This document shows positions 17,911-26,782 of a DNA stretch of 64,000 nucleotides, piece by piece. The notes under the pieces are model-generated. The model searched no databases, was not told where the DNA came from, and was given only the letters and a program-made list of their open reading frames with translations. Position numbers and translations under genes: made by a program. How positions within the stretch are numbered: the stretch's first letter is position 1; every line of letters starts with the position of its first letter. Source of the DNA: an uncultured SAR86 cluster bacterium. Lineage in GTDB: Bacteria; Pseudomonadota; Gammaproteobacteria; Magnimaribacterales; AG-339-G14. The stretch is taken from the NCBI GenBank assembly GCA_902616715.1, contig CACMTR010000001.1:62001-126000 (forward strand), given 5' to 3'.

Positions 17911-19102
17911 CAGTTTGGTACTCTATGACTCTCGTTTCAAAGAAATTCTTTTCTTTTCTTAAGTCCATAATTTCAGACATCCAAGGGAATGGGTTGGAAG
18001 CATTCGGAAATGCTTCATTTAATCCAATTTGAGTCAGTCTTCGATTTGCTATGAAGTGTAAGTATTCAGCCATCATTTCAGAGTTCATGCCCAATATACC
18101 TTTAGGCATTGTGTCTTGAGCATATTCGATTTCTAATTGAGTCCCTTGAAGTATCATGGTCTCGGCTTGTTTTTGCATCTCTTCATCCCATAAATTAGGA
18201 TTTTCAAGTTTTATTTGATTGATCATATCTATACCAAAATTTACATGCATAGACTCATCTCTAAGAATGTATTGGAATTGTTCTGCAGTTCCGGTCATTT
18301 TATTTCTGTTACCCATAGAAAGGATTTGAGTAAATCCGCAGTAAAAGAAAATACCCTCCAATACACAATAAAACGCTATGAGATTTCTCAATAAAATTTT
18401 ATCGTTTTCTTCTGTTCCAGTTTCAAAAGTCTGGTCGGATAAAGACTTTGTAAAAGGAAGCGCCCAGGCAGCTTTTTTTGCTACGGAAGGAATTTCTTTA
18501 TACATATTAAAAATTTCTCCTTCATCCATTCCCAGAGATTCAATCACGTATTGGTAGGCATGAGTATGAATCGCCTCTTCCAAAGCTTGACGCAAAAGGT
18601 ATTGGCGGCATTCAGGATTCGTTATGTGCTTGTAAACAGAAAGAACAATATTATTGGCCACTAAAGAATCTGCAGTAGAGAAAAACCCTAAGTTTCTCAT
18701 TACGATTCTTCTTTCATCTTCGGTCAAACCATTTTTGTCTTTCCAAAGAGCTACGTCTGCAGTCATATTTATTTCTTGTGGCATCCAGTGATTAGCACTT
18801 CCATCAAGATATTTCTGCCAAGCCCAATCGTACTTGAAAGGTACTAATTGATTTACATCCGCTCTGGAATTAATCATTTTCTTTTCACTAACATCCACTC
18901 TTGCAGACGCTCCTTCTAGATCTGCCAAACCTGCTTCTAGATCTAGTGATTCGAGCCCCGGTACTTCAGAGGATACCTTTGGCGCTGCTTTCTTTTCACT
19001 AGATACAATTTGTTCCTGGCTTTCTTCTTTTTCTAAAATCTGATTAGAAACAGGTTGTTCCGCCATTTTTTCTTTTTCATCGAAATCGTCCCAAGATAAC
19101 AT
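17888..19102 (-). CDS. nrdB: Class Ia ribonucleotide reductase beta subunit
   Basis: The 404-residue protein houses the diiron-tyrosyl radical site. Visible ligands and radical residue are D145 ([10 protein letters not shown]), E176 and H179 ([11 protein letters not shown]) with the radical Tyr at 183, a glutamate in [12 protein letters not shown], and the pair in [12 protein letters not shown]. The first 80 residues are an acidic extension absent from E. coli NrdB. The C-terminus [12 protein letters not shown] carries the tail that docks on NrdA. It follows nrdA by 14 bases on the minus strand. Confidence 0.95.
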   Translation of the reverse strand: MLSWDDFDEKEKMAEQPVSNQILEKEESQEQIVSSEKKAAPKVSSEVPGLESLDLEAGLADLEGASARVDVSEKKMINSRADVNQLVPFKYDWAWQKYLDGSANHWMPQEINMTADVALWKDKNGLTEDERRIVMRNLGFFSTADSLVANNIVLSVYKHITNPECRQYLLRQALEEAIHTHAYQYVIESLGMDEGEIFNMYKEIPSVAKKAAWALPFTKSLSDQTFETGTEENDKILLRNLIAFYCVLEGIFFYCGFTQILSMGNRNKMTGTAEQFQYILRDESMHVNFGIDMINQIKLENPNLWDEEMQKQAETMILQGTQLEIEYAQDTMPKGILGMNSEMMAEYLHFIANRRLTQIGLNEAFPNASNPFPWMSEIMDLRKEKNFFETRVIEYQTGGALNWD

Positions 19103-19116
19103 ATTAATACCTCATT

Positions 19117-21924
19117 TTATTGGCAAGCTTCGCAATCTGGATCAAGTATCGAACAAGCTTCTGGTGCTTCCGATCCTTGATTTGCAGCTACTGCATTAAG
19201 CTCTAGATTAGTTATTGTTGATTTTTCAGAAGTTGTCGCACTTCTTGAGCGTAAATAGTAAGTCGTTTTTAATCCTCTTAGCCAAGCCATTTTATACATG
19301 ACATCTAATTTTTTTCCATTTGGTTCAGATACATAAAGGTTTAGTGATTGGCTTTGGTCTATCCATTTTTGTCTTCTTGACGCCGCTTCAATTAGCCATT
19401 TTGGCTCAACTTCAAAAGATGTAGCGAAGAGTTTTTTTAATTCTTCCGGAACTCTGTTGATTCCCTCCAAGCTTCCATTAAGATTTTTTAAATCATAAAC
19501 CATTACTTCGTCCCACATACCTATCTCTTTTAATGCATCCACTAAGTGCATGTTAATTATTGTAAATTCACCTGATAAATTGGATTTTACAAATAAATTT
19601 GAATAAGTCGGTTCAATTGATTGAGTAAGGCCAGTTATATTAGCGATCGTTGCTGTTGGCGCTATAGCCATAACATTAGAATTCCTCATTCCTTGTTTCT
19701 TAACTATTTTTTTCAAACCTTCCCAATCAAGCCTTGTTGTTGTGTCAACTTCGATAAATTCTTCACCTCTTTCTTTTTTCAACAACTCAACTGAATCTAA
19801 AGGCAATATACCTTTGCTCCATAAAGAACCTTTATAAGATGAATAAGCACCTCTTTCTGCAGCCAAGTCAGATGAAGACTTGATTGCATAATAACTAACC
19901 ATTTCCATAGATTCATCGGCAAAAGTTACTGCATGTTCAGATGCATAAGGGATTTTTTTCATGTAGAGAGCATCTTGAAAACCCATTATTCCAAGTCCAA
20001 TTGGTCTATGTTTAAAGTTCGAATTTTCTGCTTGGGGAACGGCGTAATAATTTATATCAATTACGTTATCAAGCATCCTAATTGCAGTAGTGATTGTTTT
20101 TTCTACTTTTTTTTCATCTAAGTTTCCGCTTTTATCTAAATGATTTGGCAGATTTATTGAGCCAAGATTACAAACCGCAATTTCATCTTGTGAGGTATTT
20201 AGTGTTATTTCAGTACAGAGATTGGAAGAATGAATAACTCCAGCGTGTTGTTGTGGAGATCTTAGGTTGCAAGCGTCTTTGAATGTAATCCATGGATGTC
20301 CAGTTTCAAATAGCATGGAGATAATTTTTCTCCAAAGTTCTTCAGCTTCAACTTCTTTTGACACTTGAATTTTTCCTTCTTTCGCATCTTTTTCGTATTC
20401 TTCGTACCTTGCTTTAAAAGCTGATCCTGTTAAATCATGTAGATCTGGTGTTTCGTTTGGAGTAAACAATGTCCATTTTTCGCCATTCATAACTCTTTGC
20501 ATGAATAGATCAGGGATCCAGTTCGCAGTATTCATGTCATGCGTTCTTCTTCGATCGTCTCCTGTATTTTTTCTTAGTTCAACGAATTCTTCTATATCTA
20601 GATGCCACGTTTCTAAATAAGAACATACGGCTCCTTTTCTTTTACCTCCTTGATTGACAGCTACCGCTGTGTCATTCACTACTTTAAGAAAAGGAACTAC
20701 ACCTTGTGATTTGCCGTTTGTTCCTTTTATATGAGCACCCATTCCTCTTACTGGTGTCCAGTCGTTACCTAATCCTCCGGCCCATTTCGAAAGCATTGCG
20801 TTATCTCCTAAGGCGTCATAAATCCCTTTGAGGTCATCAGGTACTGTTGTCAGATAGCAAGAAGACAACTGAGAATGAATTGTTCCCGAATTGAAAAGTG
20901 TAGGGGTAGAACTCATGTAATCAAATGACGAAAGTAAGTTGTAGAATTCTATTGCCCTGTCTTCTCTATTTTCTTCTCCTATAGCTAAGCCCATGGCAAC
21001 TCTCATAAAAAATATTTGGGGGAGCTCGAATCTTACTTCATCCTTGTGGATGAAATATCTATCGTAAAGAGTTTGAAGGCCCAAGTATGAAAACATTAAA
21101 TCTCTTTCGGGGTTTAAGCTTTCGCCTAATTTTTCTAAGTCCATCTTTCCTAGTTCAGGATTGATCAATTCTAGATCTATAGCTTTTTTGATATAGGTGT
21201 TTAAAGTTTTTGGATACAGCTTTTCCATTTCCGCATGAGTTGCGTTAGGCGCTACTTCTAAAAATGATAAAGCTTCTGTTCTCAAACCGTCTAATAAAAT
21301 TCTTGATGTAGCATATGTATAGTTAGGCTCAGCCTCTACAAGGGATCTTGATGAGAGTATTAACGCTTCTTTAATTTCTTCTTCAGACGCGCCTTCATAA
21401 AGATTTTTATTTGCTTCATTTATAATTGTTTCAGGATTGGTACCACTGAGCCCCTCACAAGCTTCTTCTGCAATGGCTTCAGTTCTCTCAGAAGGACTTA
21501 AATTCGTTGGTTGATGTACCGCACTTGATTCTTCTTGTCTTATCTTTGTTCTTTCAGCTCTATACAAGACATAAGCTCTGGCTACCTTTAGTTCCTCGGA
21601 TCTCATAAGCGCCAGTTCGACTTGATCTTGAATTTCCTCTATGTGAATTGTGCCTCCTGAAGGCATCCTAGAAGAAAAAGTATCATGAACATTATCCGAA
21701 AGTTTATTTACTTTTTGTTGAACGCTAGATGAAGCTGCTGCAGCACTGGTGTGAACAGCTAAAAAAGCTTTAGTTATAGCTACTTCTATTTTAGATTTAT
21801 CAAAATTTACTACTGATCCATTCCTTTTGATGACTCTTAAAATACCAGGTTCTATTATCGAAGAAGGTTGTGCTTTGTCGGCGCCTAATGGTTCATGCTC
21901 TGTTTTTGTCTCTGTAACGTCCAT
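19117..21924 (-). CDS. nrdA: Class Ia ribonucleotide reductase alpha subunit
   Basis: The 935-residue protein has an N-terminal ATP-cone (about 29-125, starting RVIKRNGSVVNFDKSKIEVA), the allosteric activity site. The barrel contains STPTLFNSGTIHSQLSSCYL with a redox cysteine, LCTEITLNTSQDEIAVCNLG with the thiyl/redox region, GIMGFQDALYM and MAIAPTATIANITG. The C-terminal cysteines CSILDPDCEACQ receive electrons from thioredoxin or glutaredoxin. It reduces ribonucleoside diphosphates. Two NrdR-type boxes and a DnaA box lie just upstream. It is longer than E. coli NrdA (761), with an insertion between the ATP cone and the barrel. Confidence 0.96.
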   Translation of the reverse strand: MDVTETKTEHEPLGADKAQPSSIIEPGILRVIKRNGSVVNFDKSKIEVAITKAFLAVHTSAAAASSSVQQKVNKLSDNVHDTFSSRMPSGGTIHIEEIQDQVELALMRSEELKVARAYVLYRAERTKIRQEESSAVHQPTNLSPSERTEAIAEEACEGLSGTNPETIINEANKNLYEGASEEEIKEALILSSRSLVEAEPNYTYATSRILLDGLRTEALSFLEVAPNATHAEMEKLYPKTLNTYIKKAIDLELINPELGKMDLEKLGESLNPERDLMFSYLGLQTLYDRYFIHKDEVRFELPQIFFMRVAMGLAIGEENREDRAIEFYNLLSSFDYMSSTPTLFNSGTIHSQLSSCYLTTVPDDLKGIYDALGDNAMLSKWAGGLGNDWTPVRGMGAHIKGTNGKSQGVVPFLKVVNDTAVAVNQGGKRKGAVCSYLETWHLDIEEFVELRKNTGDDRRRTHDMNTANWIPDLFMQRVMNGEKWTLFTPNETPDLHDLTGSAFKARYEEYEKDAKEGKIQVSKEVEAEELWRKIISMLFETGHPWITFKDACNLRSPQQHAGVIHSSNLCTEITLNTSQDEIAVCNLGSINLPNHLDKSGNLDEKKVEKTITTAIRMLDNVIDINYYAVPQAENSNFKHRPIGLGIMGFQDALYMKKIPYASEHAVTFADESMEMVSYYAIKSSSDLAAERGAYSSYKGSLWSKGILPLDSVELLKKERGEEFIEVDTTTRLDWEGLKKIVKKQGMRNSNVMAIAPTATIANITGLTQSIEPTYSNLFVKSNLSGEFTIINMHLVDALKEIGMWDEVMVYDLKNLNGSLEGINRVPEELKKLFATSFEVEPKWLIEAASRRQKWIDQSQSLNLYVSEPNGKKLDVMYKMAWLRGLKTTYYLRSRSATTSEKSTITNLELNAVAANQGSEAPEACSILDPDCEACQ

Positions 21925-21952
21925 ATTTTTTTCGTGTGTTACTTAGCTAGTA

Positions 21953-21999
21953 ACTCAACATATTGTGGGATAAAAACTTAATTACACAAGATACTGTGT
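21953..21999. promoter_or_regulatory. Pair of NrdR-box-like operators upstream of nrdA
   Basis: Two 16-base elements, ACTCAACATATTGTGG (21953-21968) and ACACAAGATACTGTGT (21984-21999), resemble the NrdR consensus acaCwAtATaTwgtgt. The linker is exactly 15 bases, so the starts are 31 bases (three helical turns) apart, as in known NrdR-regulated promoters. They lie 28-75 bases upstream of the nrdA start. Repression by NrdR under high dATP/ATP is the expected effect. No nrdR gene is in the window. Confidence 0.8.
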
Positions 22000-22048
22000 T
22001 TTTTAAAAAAAAGCAATAGAATAATTTATGAAATTTGGGTGGATTAAG

Positions 22049-22057
22049 TGTGGATAA
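22049..22057 (-). promoter_or_regulatory. Perfect DnaA box between nrdA and glpK
   Basis: TGTGGATAA on the plus strand is the reverse complement of the consensus DnaA box TTATCCACA. It lies about 125 bases upstream of nrdA and 11 bases before the glpK start. E. coli nrdAB is controlled by DnaA through boxes in its promoter, so a similar link between replication initiation and dNTP supply is plausible. A single box is weak evidence on its own. Confidence 0.6.
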
Positions 22058-22067
22058 CTATATATAA

Positions 22068-23525
22068 ATGCAATTAATGAAAAAGTTCTTTTTATCAATT
22101 GATCAGGGTACAACCAGTACTAGAACAGTACTTTATGACTTTAGGTTTAAGTATATAGACCAAGAGCAGATAGAAATTAAACAATTCTATCCAAAACCTG
22201 GATATGTAGAACATGATGCAGAGGAAATATGGGAAAAGACCTATAAAACATTTAGGAAACTCCTAAAAAAACACGATCTTCAGCCTGCTCAAATAATTTC
22301 TATAGGTATTACTAATCAGAGGGAGACAGTATTAGGTTGGAATAGTAAAACTGGCAAACCTATTGGAAAGGCAATTGTTTGGCAGGATAGAAGAACAAGT
22401 GCTTTTTGTGATTCATTGAAACAAAAAGGCTTAGAACCCGAAATCAATGAGAAAACTGGACTCTTGCTAGACCCCTATTTTTCTGCTTCTAAGTTATCAT
22501 GGTTAAAAAATAAATCGAAGGCTCAATTTCTTAAAAAAACAACATTGTTTGGAACAATTGATAGCTATTTATTATGGAAACTTACTGAAGGAAGGGTTTA
22601 TGCAACGGATGTAACGAATGCAGCAAGAACTTCATTATTCAATTTAACTACTCTTTCTTGGGACCAAGATCTTATAAAGATATTTGGTTTACAGGGGATA
22701 AAATTACCAGAGATAAAAAATAACGCAGATAATTTTGGAGTCACAAATTTGTTCGGCGGGGAAATAAAAATTTCAGGGATGGCCGGAGACCAGCAAGCAG
22801 CTTTGTTTGGTCAAGCATGTTTTGAAAATGGACAAATTAAAAGCACTTATGGCACCGGGTGTTTCTTAATTCTTAACACCGGAAAAGAGATTCTTAGATC
22901 TAAGAATAAACTATTAACAACAATAGGATACAAACTTGATAATGACGTTAATTATGCCCTAGAGGGAAGTATTTTCGTGGCTGGATCACTTATTCAGTGG
23001 TTAAGAGACAAGATGAAATTTATTTCTTCTGCGCCTGAATCAGAAAAGTTAGCTAAGTTAGCAGACAGCGATAATGAAGTTTCGATTATTCCTTCTTTTA
23101 CCGGTCTCGGCGCACCTTACTGGAAACCTGATCTAAAAGCAGCAATTCATGGACTTTCACTTGAAACATCAAGGGAAGATATTGTTTTGGCCTCACTTGA
23201 AGCGATTGCCTTTCAGACAAGAGATCTTTTAGAAGCTCTTAAAAATGACGGAGCTGAAATAAAATCAATCAAGATCGACGGCGGAATGGCAAATAATAAT
23301 TTCTTCAGTCAAATTCTATCCGATGTTCTATCGATAGACATATATAAGCCTAATAATATTGAAAGCACTTCGCTTGGAGCCGCATATCTGGCTGGGATAG
23401 GGGCAGACCACGTGAAACTTTCCGAACTAGCAGATATTTGGAAGGCAGATAAATTATTTAAAACAAAAAAATCTTATGACTCTAAATACACAAGGTATTT
23501 AGATAGAGTTAATTCTCTAATCTAA
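22068..23525 (+). CDS. glpK: Glycerol kinase
   Basis: The 485 residues are a FGGY-family sugar kinase with the GlpK signatures FFLSIDQGTTSTRTVLYD, SIGITNQRETVLGWNSKTGK, AIVWQDRRTSAFC and IPSFTGLGAPYW, and the C-terminal ATP-site IKIDGGMANNNFFSQILSDV. It phosphorylates glycerol to glycerol-3-phosphate. A second ATG at 22077 gives MKKFFLSIDQGTT and fits the usual GlpK N-terminus as well or better. No facilitator gene (glpF) is adjacent. Its 3' end overlaps convergent argF by 9 bases. Confidence 0.95.
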   Translation: MQLMKKFFLSIDQGTTSTRTVLYDFRFKYIDQEQIEIKQFYPKPGYVEHDAEEIWEKTYKTFRKLLKKHDLQPAQIISIGITNQRETVLGWNSKTGKPIGKAIVWQDRRTSAFCDSLKQKGLEPEINEKTGLLLDPYFSASKLSWLKNKSKAQFLKKTTLFGTIDSYLLWKLTEGRVYATDVTNAARTSLFNLTTLSWDQDLIKIFGLQGIKLPEIKNNADNFGVTNLFGGEIKISGMAGDQQAALFGQACFENGQIKSTYGTGCFLILNTGKEILRSKNKLLTTIGYKLDNDVNYALEGSIFVAGSLIQWLRDKMKFISSAPESEKLAKLADSDNEVSIIPSFTGLGAPYWKPDLKAAIHGLSLETSREDIVLASLEAIAFQTRDLLEALKNDGAEIKSIKIDGGMANNNFFSQILSDVLSIDIYKPNNIESTSLGAAYLAGIGADHVKLSELADIWKADKLFKTKKSYDSKYTRYLDRVNSLI

Positions 23526-24413
23526 TAGCAATCGCTCTAAAAGAGCCTGTTGAACATGAAGCCTGTTTTCAGCTTGACTCCAGACCCTACTTGAAGAGTG
23601 TTCTAACATATCTATTGAAACTTCTTCCCCTCTATGTGCAGGAAGGCAATGAAGAAAAATTGCTTCTTCATGTGCTAATTCCATGCAGTTTGGGTCCACA
23701 GAATATCCGTCAAAATTTTTAGATTTCTCCTGAGTTTGATTTTCTGAGTGCATTGAGGTCCAAACATCAGTAGTAACAATCTTTGCTTCTTTAAGGGCGT
23801 TTTCCTTATTCTCAGTTAAAACAACATTATTTTTTTGAGATTTCATAACCACCGAGTTAGGTTCATAGCCTTTGGGACAATAGATATTAAGATTGAAATC
23901 TAATAATTTAGCGGCTTCTATGTAAGAGTTACAAACATTATTACTGTCTCCTATCCAAGCAACTTTAGAGATATCTAAATTTCCTTGAAATTCTTTAAAA
24001 GTCATCAAATCTGCAAGAATTTGACAAGGATGATAAAGATCGCTCAGACCATTTATGACTGGAATAGAAGAATTTTTACTAAAAATTTCTAATAATTCAT
24101 GATTCGTAGTTCTTATTACAACAGCATCCAACATTGAAGATAGGACTTTTGCAGTGTCAGAAATAGGCTCACCTCTCGACATCTGTAAGTCAGAACTGGA
24201 TAAAAATATTGAATTTCCTCCTAATTTTTGAATGCCAATTTCAAACGAAACTCTAGTTCTTGTTGATGGTTTCTCGAAAATCAATCCAAGTGACTTGTTT
24301 TCTAGAGATTTGGGAAGCTGGTCTAAGGATTTTAATTCAAGTCCTCTATCAATAATTGAAATAATAAATTCCTTAGAAAGCCCTTCGTAATTTAAAAAAT
24401 GTTTTGGCGACAT
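23517..24413 (-). CDS. argF: Ornithine carbamoyltransferase
   Basis: The 298-residue protein has the carbamoyl-phosphate loop EKPSTRTRVSFEIGIQKLGG, the ornithine-side motifs INGLSDLYHPCQILADLMT and VAWIGDSNNVCNSYIEAA, and the OTC-specific FLHCLPAHRGEEVS. The cysteine in HCLP distinguishes OTC from aspartate carbamoyltransferase. It makes citrulline for arginine synthesis. It is slightly shorter than E. coli OTC (334). It diverges from serA with a 42-base gap. No other arg gene is nearby. Confidence 0.95.
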   Translation of the reverse strand: MSPKHFLNYEGLSKEFIISIIDRGLELKSLDQLPKSLENKSLGLIFEKPSTRTRVSFEIGIQKLGGNSIFLSSSDLQMSRGEPISDTAKVLSSMLDAVVIRTTNHELLEIFSKNSSIPVINGLSDLYHPCQILADLMTFKEFQGNLDISKVAWIGDSNNVCNSYIEAAKLLDFNLNIYCPKGYEPNSVVMKSQKNNVVLTENKENALKEAKIVTTDVWTSMHSENQTQEKSKNFDGYSVDPNCMELAHEEAIFLHCLPAHRGEEVSIDMLEHSSSRVWSQAENRLHVQQALLERLLLD

Positions 24414-24455
24414 TGTAGATGCGTTATAGAATTGGTCCTTTTTGAGTTATATAAA

Positions 24456-25646
24456 ATGAATTTTAAAGTAAAAACTTATAATGCCATAGCTGAAACGGGA
24501 ATTTCATTGTTGAAAGAGTCAGATTTTTCTGTATCTGAAAATGAAGATTCACCTGATGCAATGATATTAAGAAGTTATAAATTGACTGATAAAGATGTAG
24601 AAAGTTCAATTAAGGCAATTGCAAGGGCAGGAGCGGGAGTAAATAACGTACCTGTAGACTTATGTTCAAAAAATGGAATAGTAGTCTTTAATACTCCTGG
24701 AGCAAACGCTAATGCAGTAAAAGAAATAGTTTTGGCTGGCTTATTATTGTCATCTAGAGGAATTTATAGTGGAGCAAACTACATAAATGATATTGAAGGC
24801 ATAGATCCTGATGACCTGAAAGGACATATAGAGCAAGGAAAGAAAAATTTCAAAGGAAGAGAGCTAAAGGATGGTGTTTTAGGCGTAATTGGAATGGGAG
24901 CTATTGGTGCAAAAGTAGCTGACATGGGTGTTATGTTGGGCATGGATGTAATAGGTTATGATCCAGCGATTTCTGTGGAAGCGGCATGGAAGCTTCCTAA
25001 TATGGTTTCTCGACGTGATAATTTAGAATCTGTATTTGCTGACTCAGATTATTTAACATTGCATATACCCGCTATAGATGAGACAAAAAATCTAGTGAAT
25101 AAGGATTTATTAGATAATGCAAAACAAGGCTTAAAGTTAATTAATTTTGCTAGAGACGAAATTGTAGATTCAAAAGCTGTAATTGAAGCGTTAGATTCTG
25201 GAAAATTAGGAGGATATGTTACCGATTTTGCAAATCTTGAACTGATAGACAGAGCTAAGTCGAAAGGAGATGTCATCATTTTGCCTCACATAGGTGCTAG
25301 TACTAGACAAGCCGAAGAAAATTGCTCTGTTATGGCTGCAGAACAACTCAAAGATTTTTTGGAAAATGGAAATATAATTAATTCAGTTAATTTTCCCGAG
25401 CTAGTTGAACCAAGAAAATCAAAGTTCAGAATTACTCTATCAAACAGTAATATCGCAGGTATGATTGGTCAAATAACAACTATTTTGGCAGATAACAATT
25501 TAAATATTTTGAATATGGTTAATAAAAGTAAGGGCGAAATAGCCTACAACGTTATTGATACTGATGTTGAGCCATCAAAATCTGTTGAGGAAGGTTTGTC
25601 TAACCTTGATGGCGTTATTAATGTAAGGATTATAAAAAATGACTAA
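24456..25646 (+). CDS. serA: D-3-phosphoglycerate dehydrogenase
   Basis: From ATG 24456 the product is 396 residues. An upstream in-frame ATG at 24399 would add 19 unconserved residues overlapping argF and is rejected. Domains are the substrate-binding part (IARAGAGVNNVPVDLCSKNG), the NAD-binding Rossmann part (GVLGVIGMGAIGAKVADMGV), the catalytic region HIGASTRQAEENCS and a C-terminal ACT domain (NSNIAGMIGQITTILADNN) used for serine feedback. It is the first step of serine synthesis. One catalytic-site peptide reads LINFARDEIVD where typical enzymes have N-x-A/S-R-G. The stop overlaps the next SDR by 8 bases. Confidence 0.93.
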   Translation: MNFKVKTYNAIAETGISLLKESDFSVSENEDSPDAMILRSYKLTDKDVESSIKAIARAGAGVNNVPVDLCSKNGIVVFNTPGANANAVKEIVLAGLLLSSRGIYSGANYINDIEGIDPDDLKGHIEQGKKNFKGRELKDGVLGVIGMGAIGAKVADMGVMLGMDVIGYDPAISVEAAWKLPNMVSRRDNLESVFADSDYLTLHIPAIDETKNLVNKDLLDNAKQGLKLINFARDEIVDSKAVIEALDSGKLGGYVTDFANLELIDRAKSKGDVIILPHIGASTRQAEENCSVMAAEQLKDFLENGNIINSVNFPELVEPRKSKFRITLSNSNIAGMIGQITTILADNNLNILNMVNKSKGEIAYNVIDTDVEPSKSVEEGLSNLDGVINVRIIKND

Positions 25647-26394
25647 GCCAGTGGCTATTGTAACCGGTGCTAGCAGAGGCGTTGGAAAAGCTGTGGCCTT
25701 ATTACTTGCTGAGAAAGGATGGAATTTGACTTTGACCTGTTCAAGCTCATTGAAGGAAGCGAAAAAAGTTGCTAAAGAATGTAATGATCTCGGAGCAGAA
25801 ACCATAGTCCTAACTGCTGATGTTTCTGATGAGTCAAAATGCAAAGAAACTGTGCAAAAAACTATTGAAGAATGGAAAAGGTTAGATGTTCTAATCAATA
25901 ATGCCGGAAAAACTGTATTTAACGCGCATGAAAATTTAGCAGGACTTAAATCCGAAGATTTTTTGGAGATTTATAAAACAAATACAGTTGGACCTTACAT
26001 GATGATAAAAGAAGCAGAAGAATTTCTGAGAAAAAGCCCAATTGCCTCGGTTGTAAACATTGCATCTATCGCAGGAGTTATTGGAGTGGGTAGTTCTATT
26101 GCTTACGTTGCCTCAAAAGGGGCACTAGTGATGATGACAAAATCATTGGCAAAAGCTTTAGGCCCAATTCGTATTAACGCAATCTGTCCTGGTTTTATTG
26201 AAGGCGAGTGGTTAAAAACAGGACTAGGTGATGAAGCTTACGAAGCTACAAAAAACTTCATTGAATCAAGCACTCCACTAAACATGGTTTGTAATCCTGA
26301 AAAAGTTGCCAAAGGAGTATGGTTCTTTGTTGAGGATGCTGTAGCAACGACAGGAGAAACATTAATCTTAGACGGTGGATTCCACTTAAAATAA
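25639..26394 (+). CDS. Short-chain dehydrogenase/reductase (FabG-like), substrate unknown
   Basis: The 251-residue classical SDR has the cofactor motif AIVTGASRGVGKAVALLLAE, the structural NNAGK, the catalytic Ser in VVNIASIAGVIG and the pair YVASKGALV (YxxxK). The end GETLILDGGFHLK is the usual beta-strand after the active site. It overlaps serA by 8 bases and is probably translated from the same message, so it may act on a serine-pathway or general keto substrate, but nothing in the sequence decides this. Confidence 0.85.
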   Translation: MTKPVAIVTGASRGVGKAVALLLAEKGWNLTLTCSSSLKEAKKVAKECNDLGAETIVLTADVSDESKCKETVQKTIEEWKRLDVLINNAGKTVFNAHENLAGLKSEDFLEIYKTNTVGPYMMIKEAEEFLRKSPIASVVNIASIAGVIGVGSSIAYVASKGALVMMTKSLAKALGPIRINAICPGFIEGEWLKTGLGDEAYEATKNFIESSTPLNMVCNPEKVAKGVWFFVEDAVATTGETLILDGGFHLK

Positions 26395-26596
26395 CTCTTA
26401 CATAATTTCAAAGGCTTTTTTAAAAAAGATTAATAATTAATTAAAAAAATCAATATATTTTGTTACTTTTTTAGATTATTTGTTGATTAAAAAAATTTCT
26501 TTTAGATTACTCTTTTAAAAATAAATCCAAAAGTTACACACAAAGAACAGAAAATTTGGCTCCCCTCAATAAAAATTTTCTTTTGGTGCACTTTTT

Positions 26597-26672
26597 TTGA
26601 TCAATTTACTATAGGTTAGATATCCTATTGATTTTATTGACTTTTTCTGATTGATCAAATTTTGATCAATTT
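26597..26672. repeat. Three TTGATCAA repeats (oriC 13-mer-like)
   Basis: TTGATCAATTT at 26597-26607 and again at 26662-26672, with TTGATCAAAT at 26651-26660 between them. Each contains the palindrome TTGATCAA and a Dam-type GATC. Read from GATC, they give GATCAATTTACTA, GATCAAATTTTGA and GATCAATTTATAA, similar in form to the GATC-led 13-mers of the E. coli oriC unwinding element. Confidence 0.75.
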
Positions 26673-26717
26673 ATAAAAATCCTTTTTATATTAAGCGCTT
26701 AGAAGAAATAAGTGTTT

Positions 26718-26752
26718 TTATCCAAAGAGTTATCCACAGTTTCTGTGGATAA
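26718..26752. promoter_or_regulatory. DnaA-box cluster: TTATCCAAA plus inverted pair of TTATCCACA
   Basis: TTATCCAAA (26718-26726), TTATCCACA (26730-26738) and its inverted copy TGTGGATAA (26744-26752). The inverted pair extends to 10-base arms, TTATCCACAG and CTGTGGATAA, with a TTT loop. TTATCCACA is the strongest DnaA box and TTATCCAAA is identical to one of the boxes in E. coli oriC. A terminator reading is unlikely because neither side continues as a U-run. Confidence 0.8.
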
Positions 26753-26782
26753 AAAAAATGGGTTTGATAGCATTATACCTCT

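Larger units (their letters stand above)
26395..26782. other. Gene-free AT-rich region with DnaA boxes and GATC repeats; candidate replication origin
   Basis: This 388-base gap has no credible ORF. In order it holds an A/T-rich half (26400-26520) with several GATT-led blocks, a TTGATCAA repeat cluster (26597-26672), a TAAGCGCTTA palindrome (26692-26701) and a DnaA-box cluster (26718-26752), ending 31 bases before ung. AT-rich GATC-led 13-mer-like blocks followed by DnaA boxes is the arrangement of E. coli oriC. Against this, neither dnaA, mnmG nor mioC is adjacent and the highly expressed rpsP cluster would run toward the origin. A DnaA-titration or regulatory site is the alternative. Confidence 0.45.

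Noticed and set aside
24399-24455. Upstream start for serA
   Set aside because: The 19 extra residues overlap divergent argF and are unlike SerA N-termini; the ATG at 24456 fits the family.
26730-26752. Perfect hairpin before ung as a transcription terminator
   Set aside because: It is made of two consensus DnaA boxes, and neither strand has a U-run following it.
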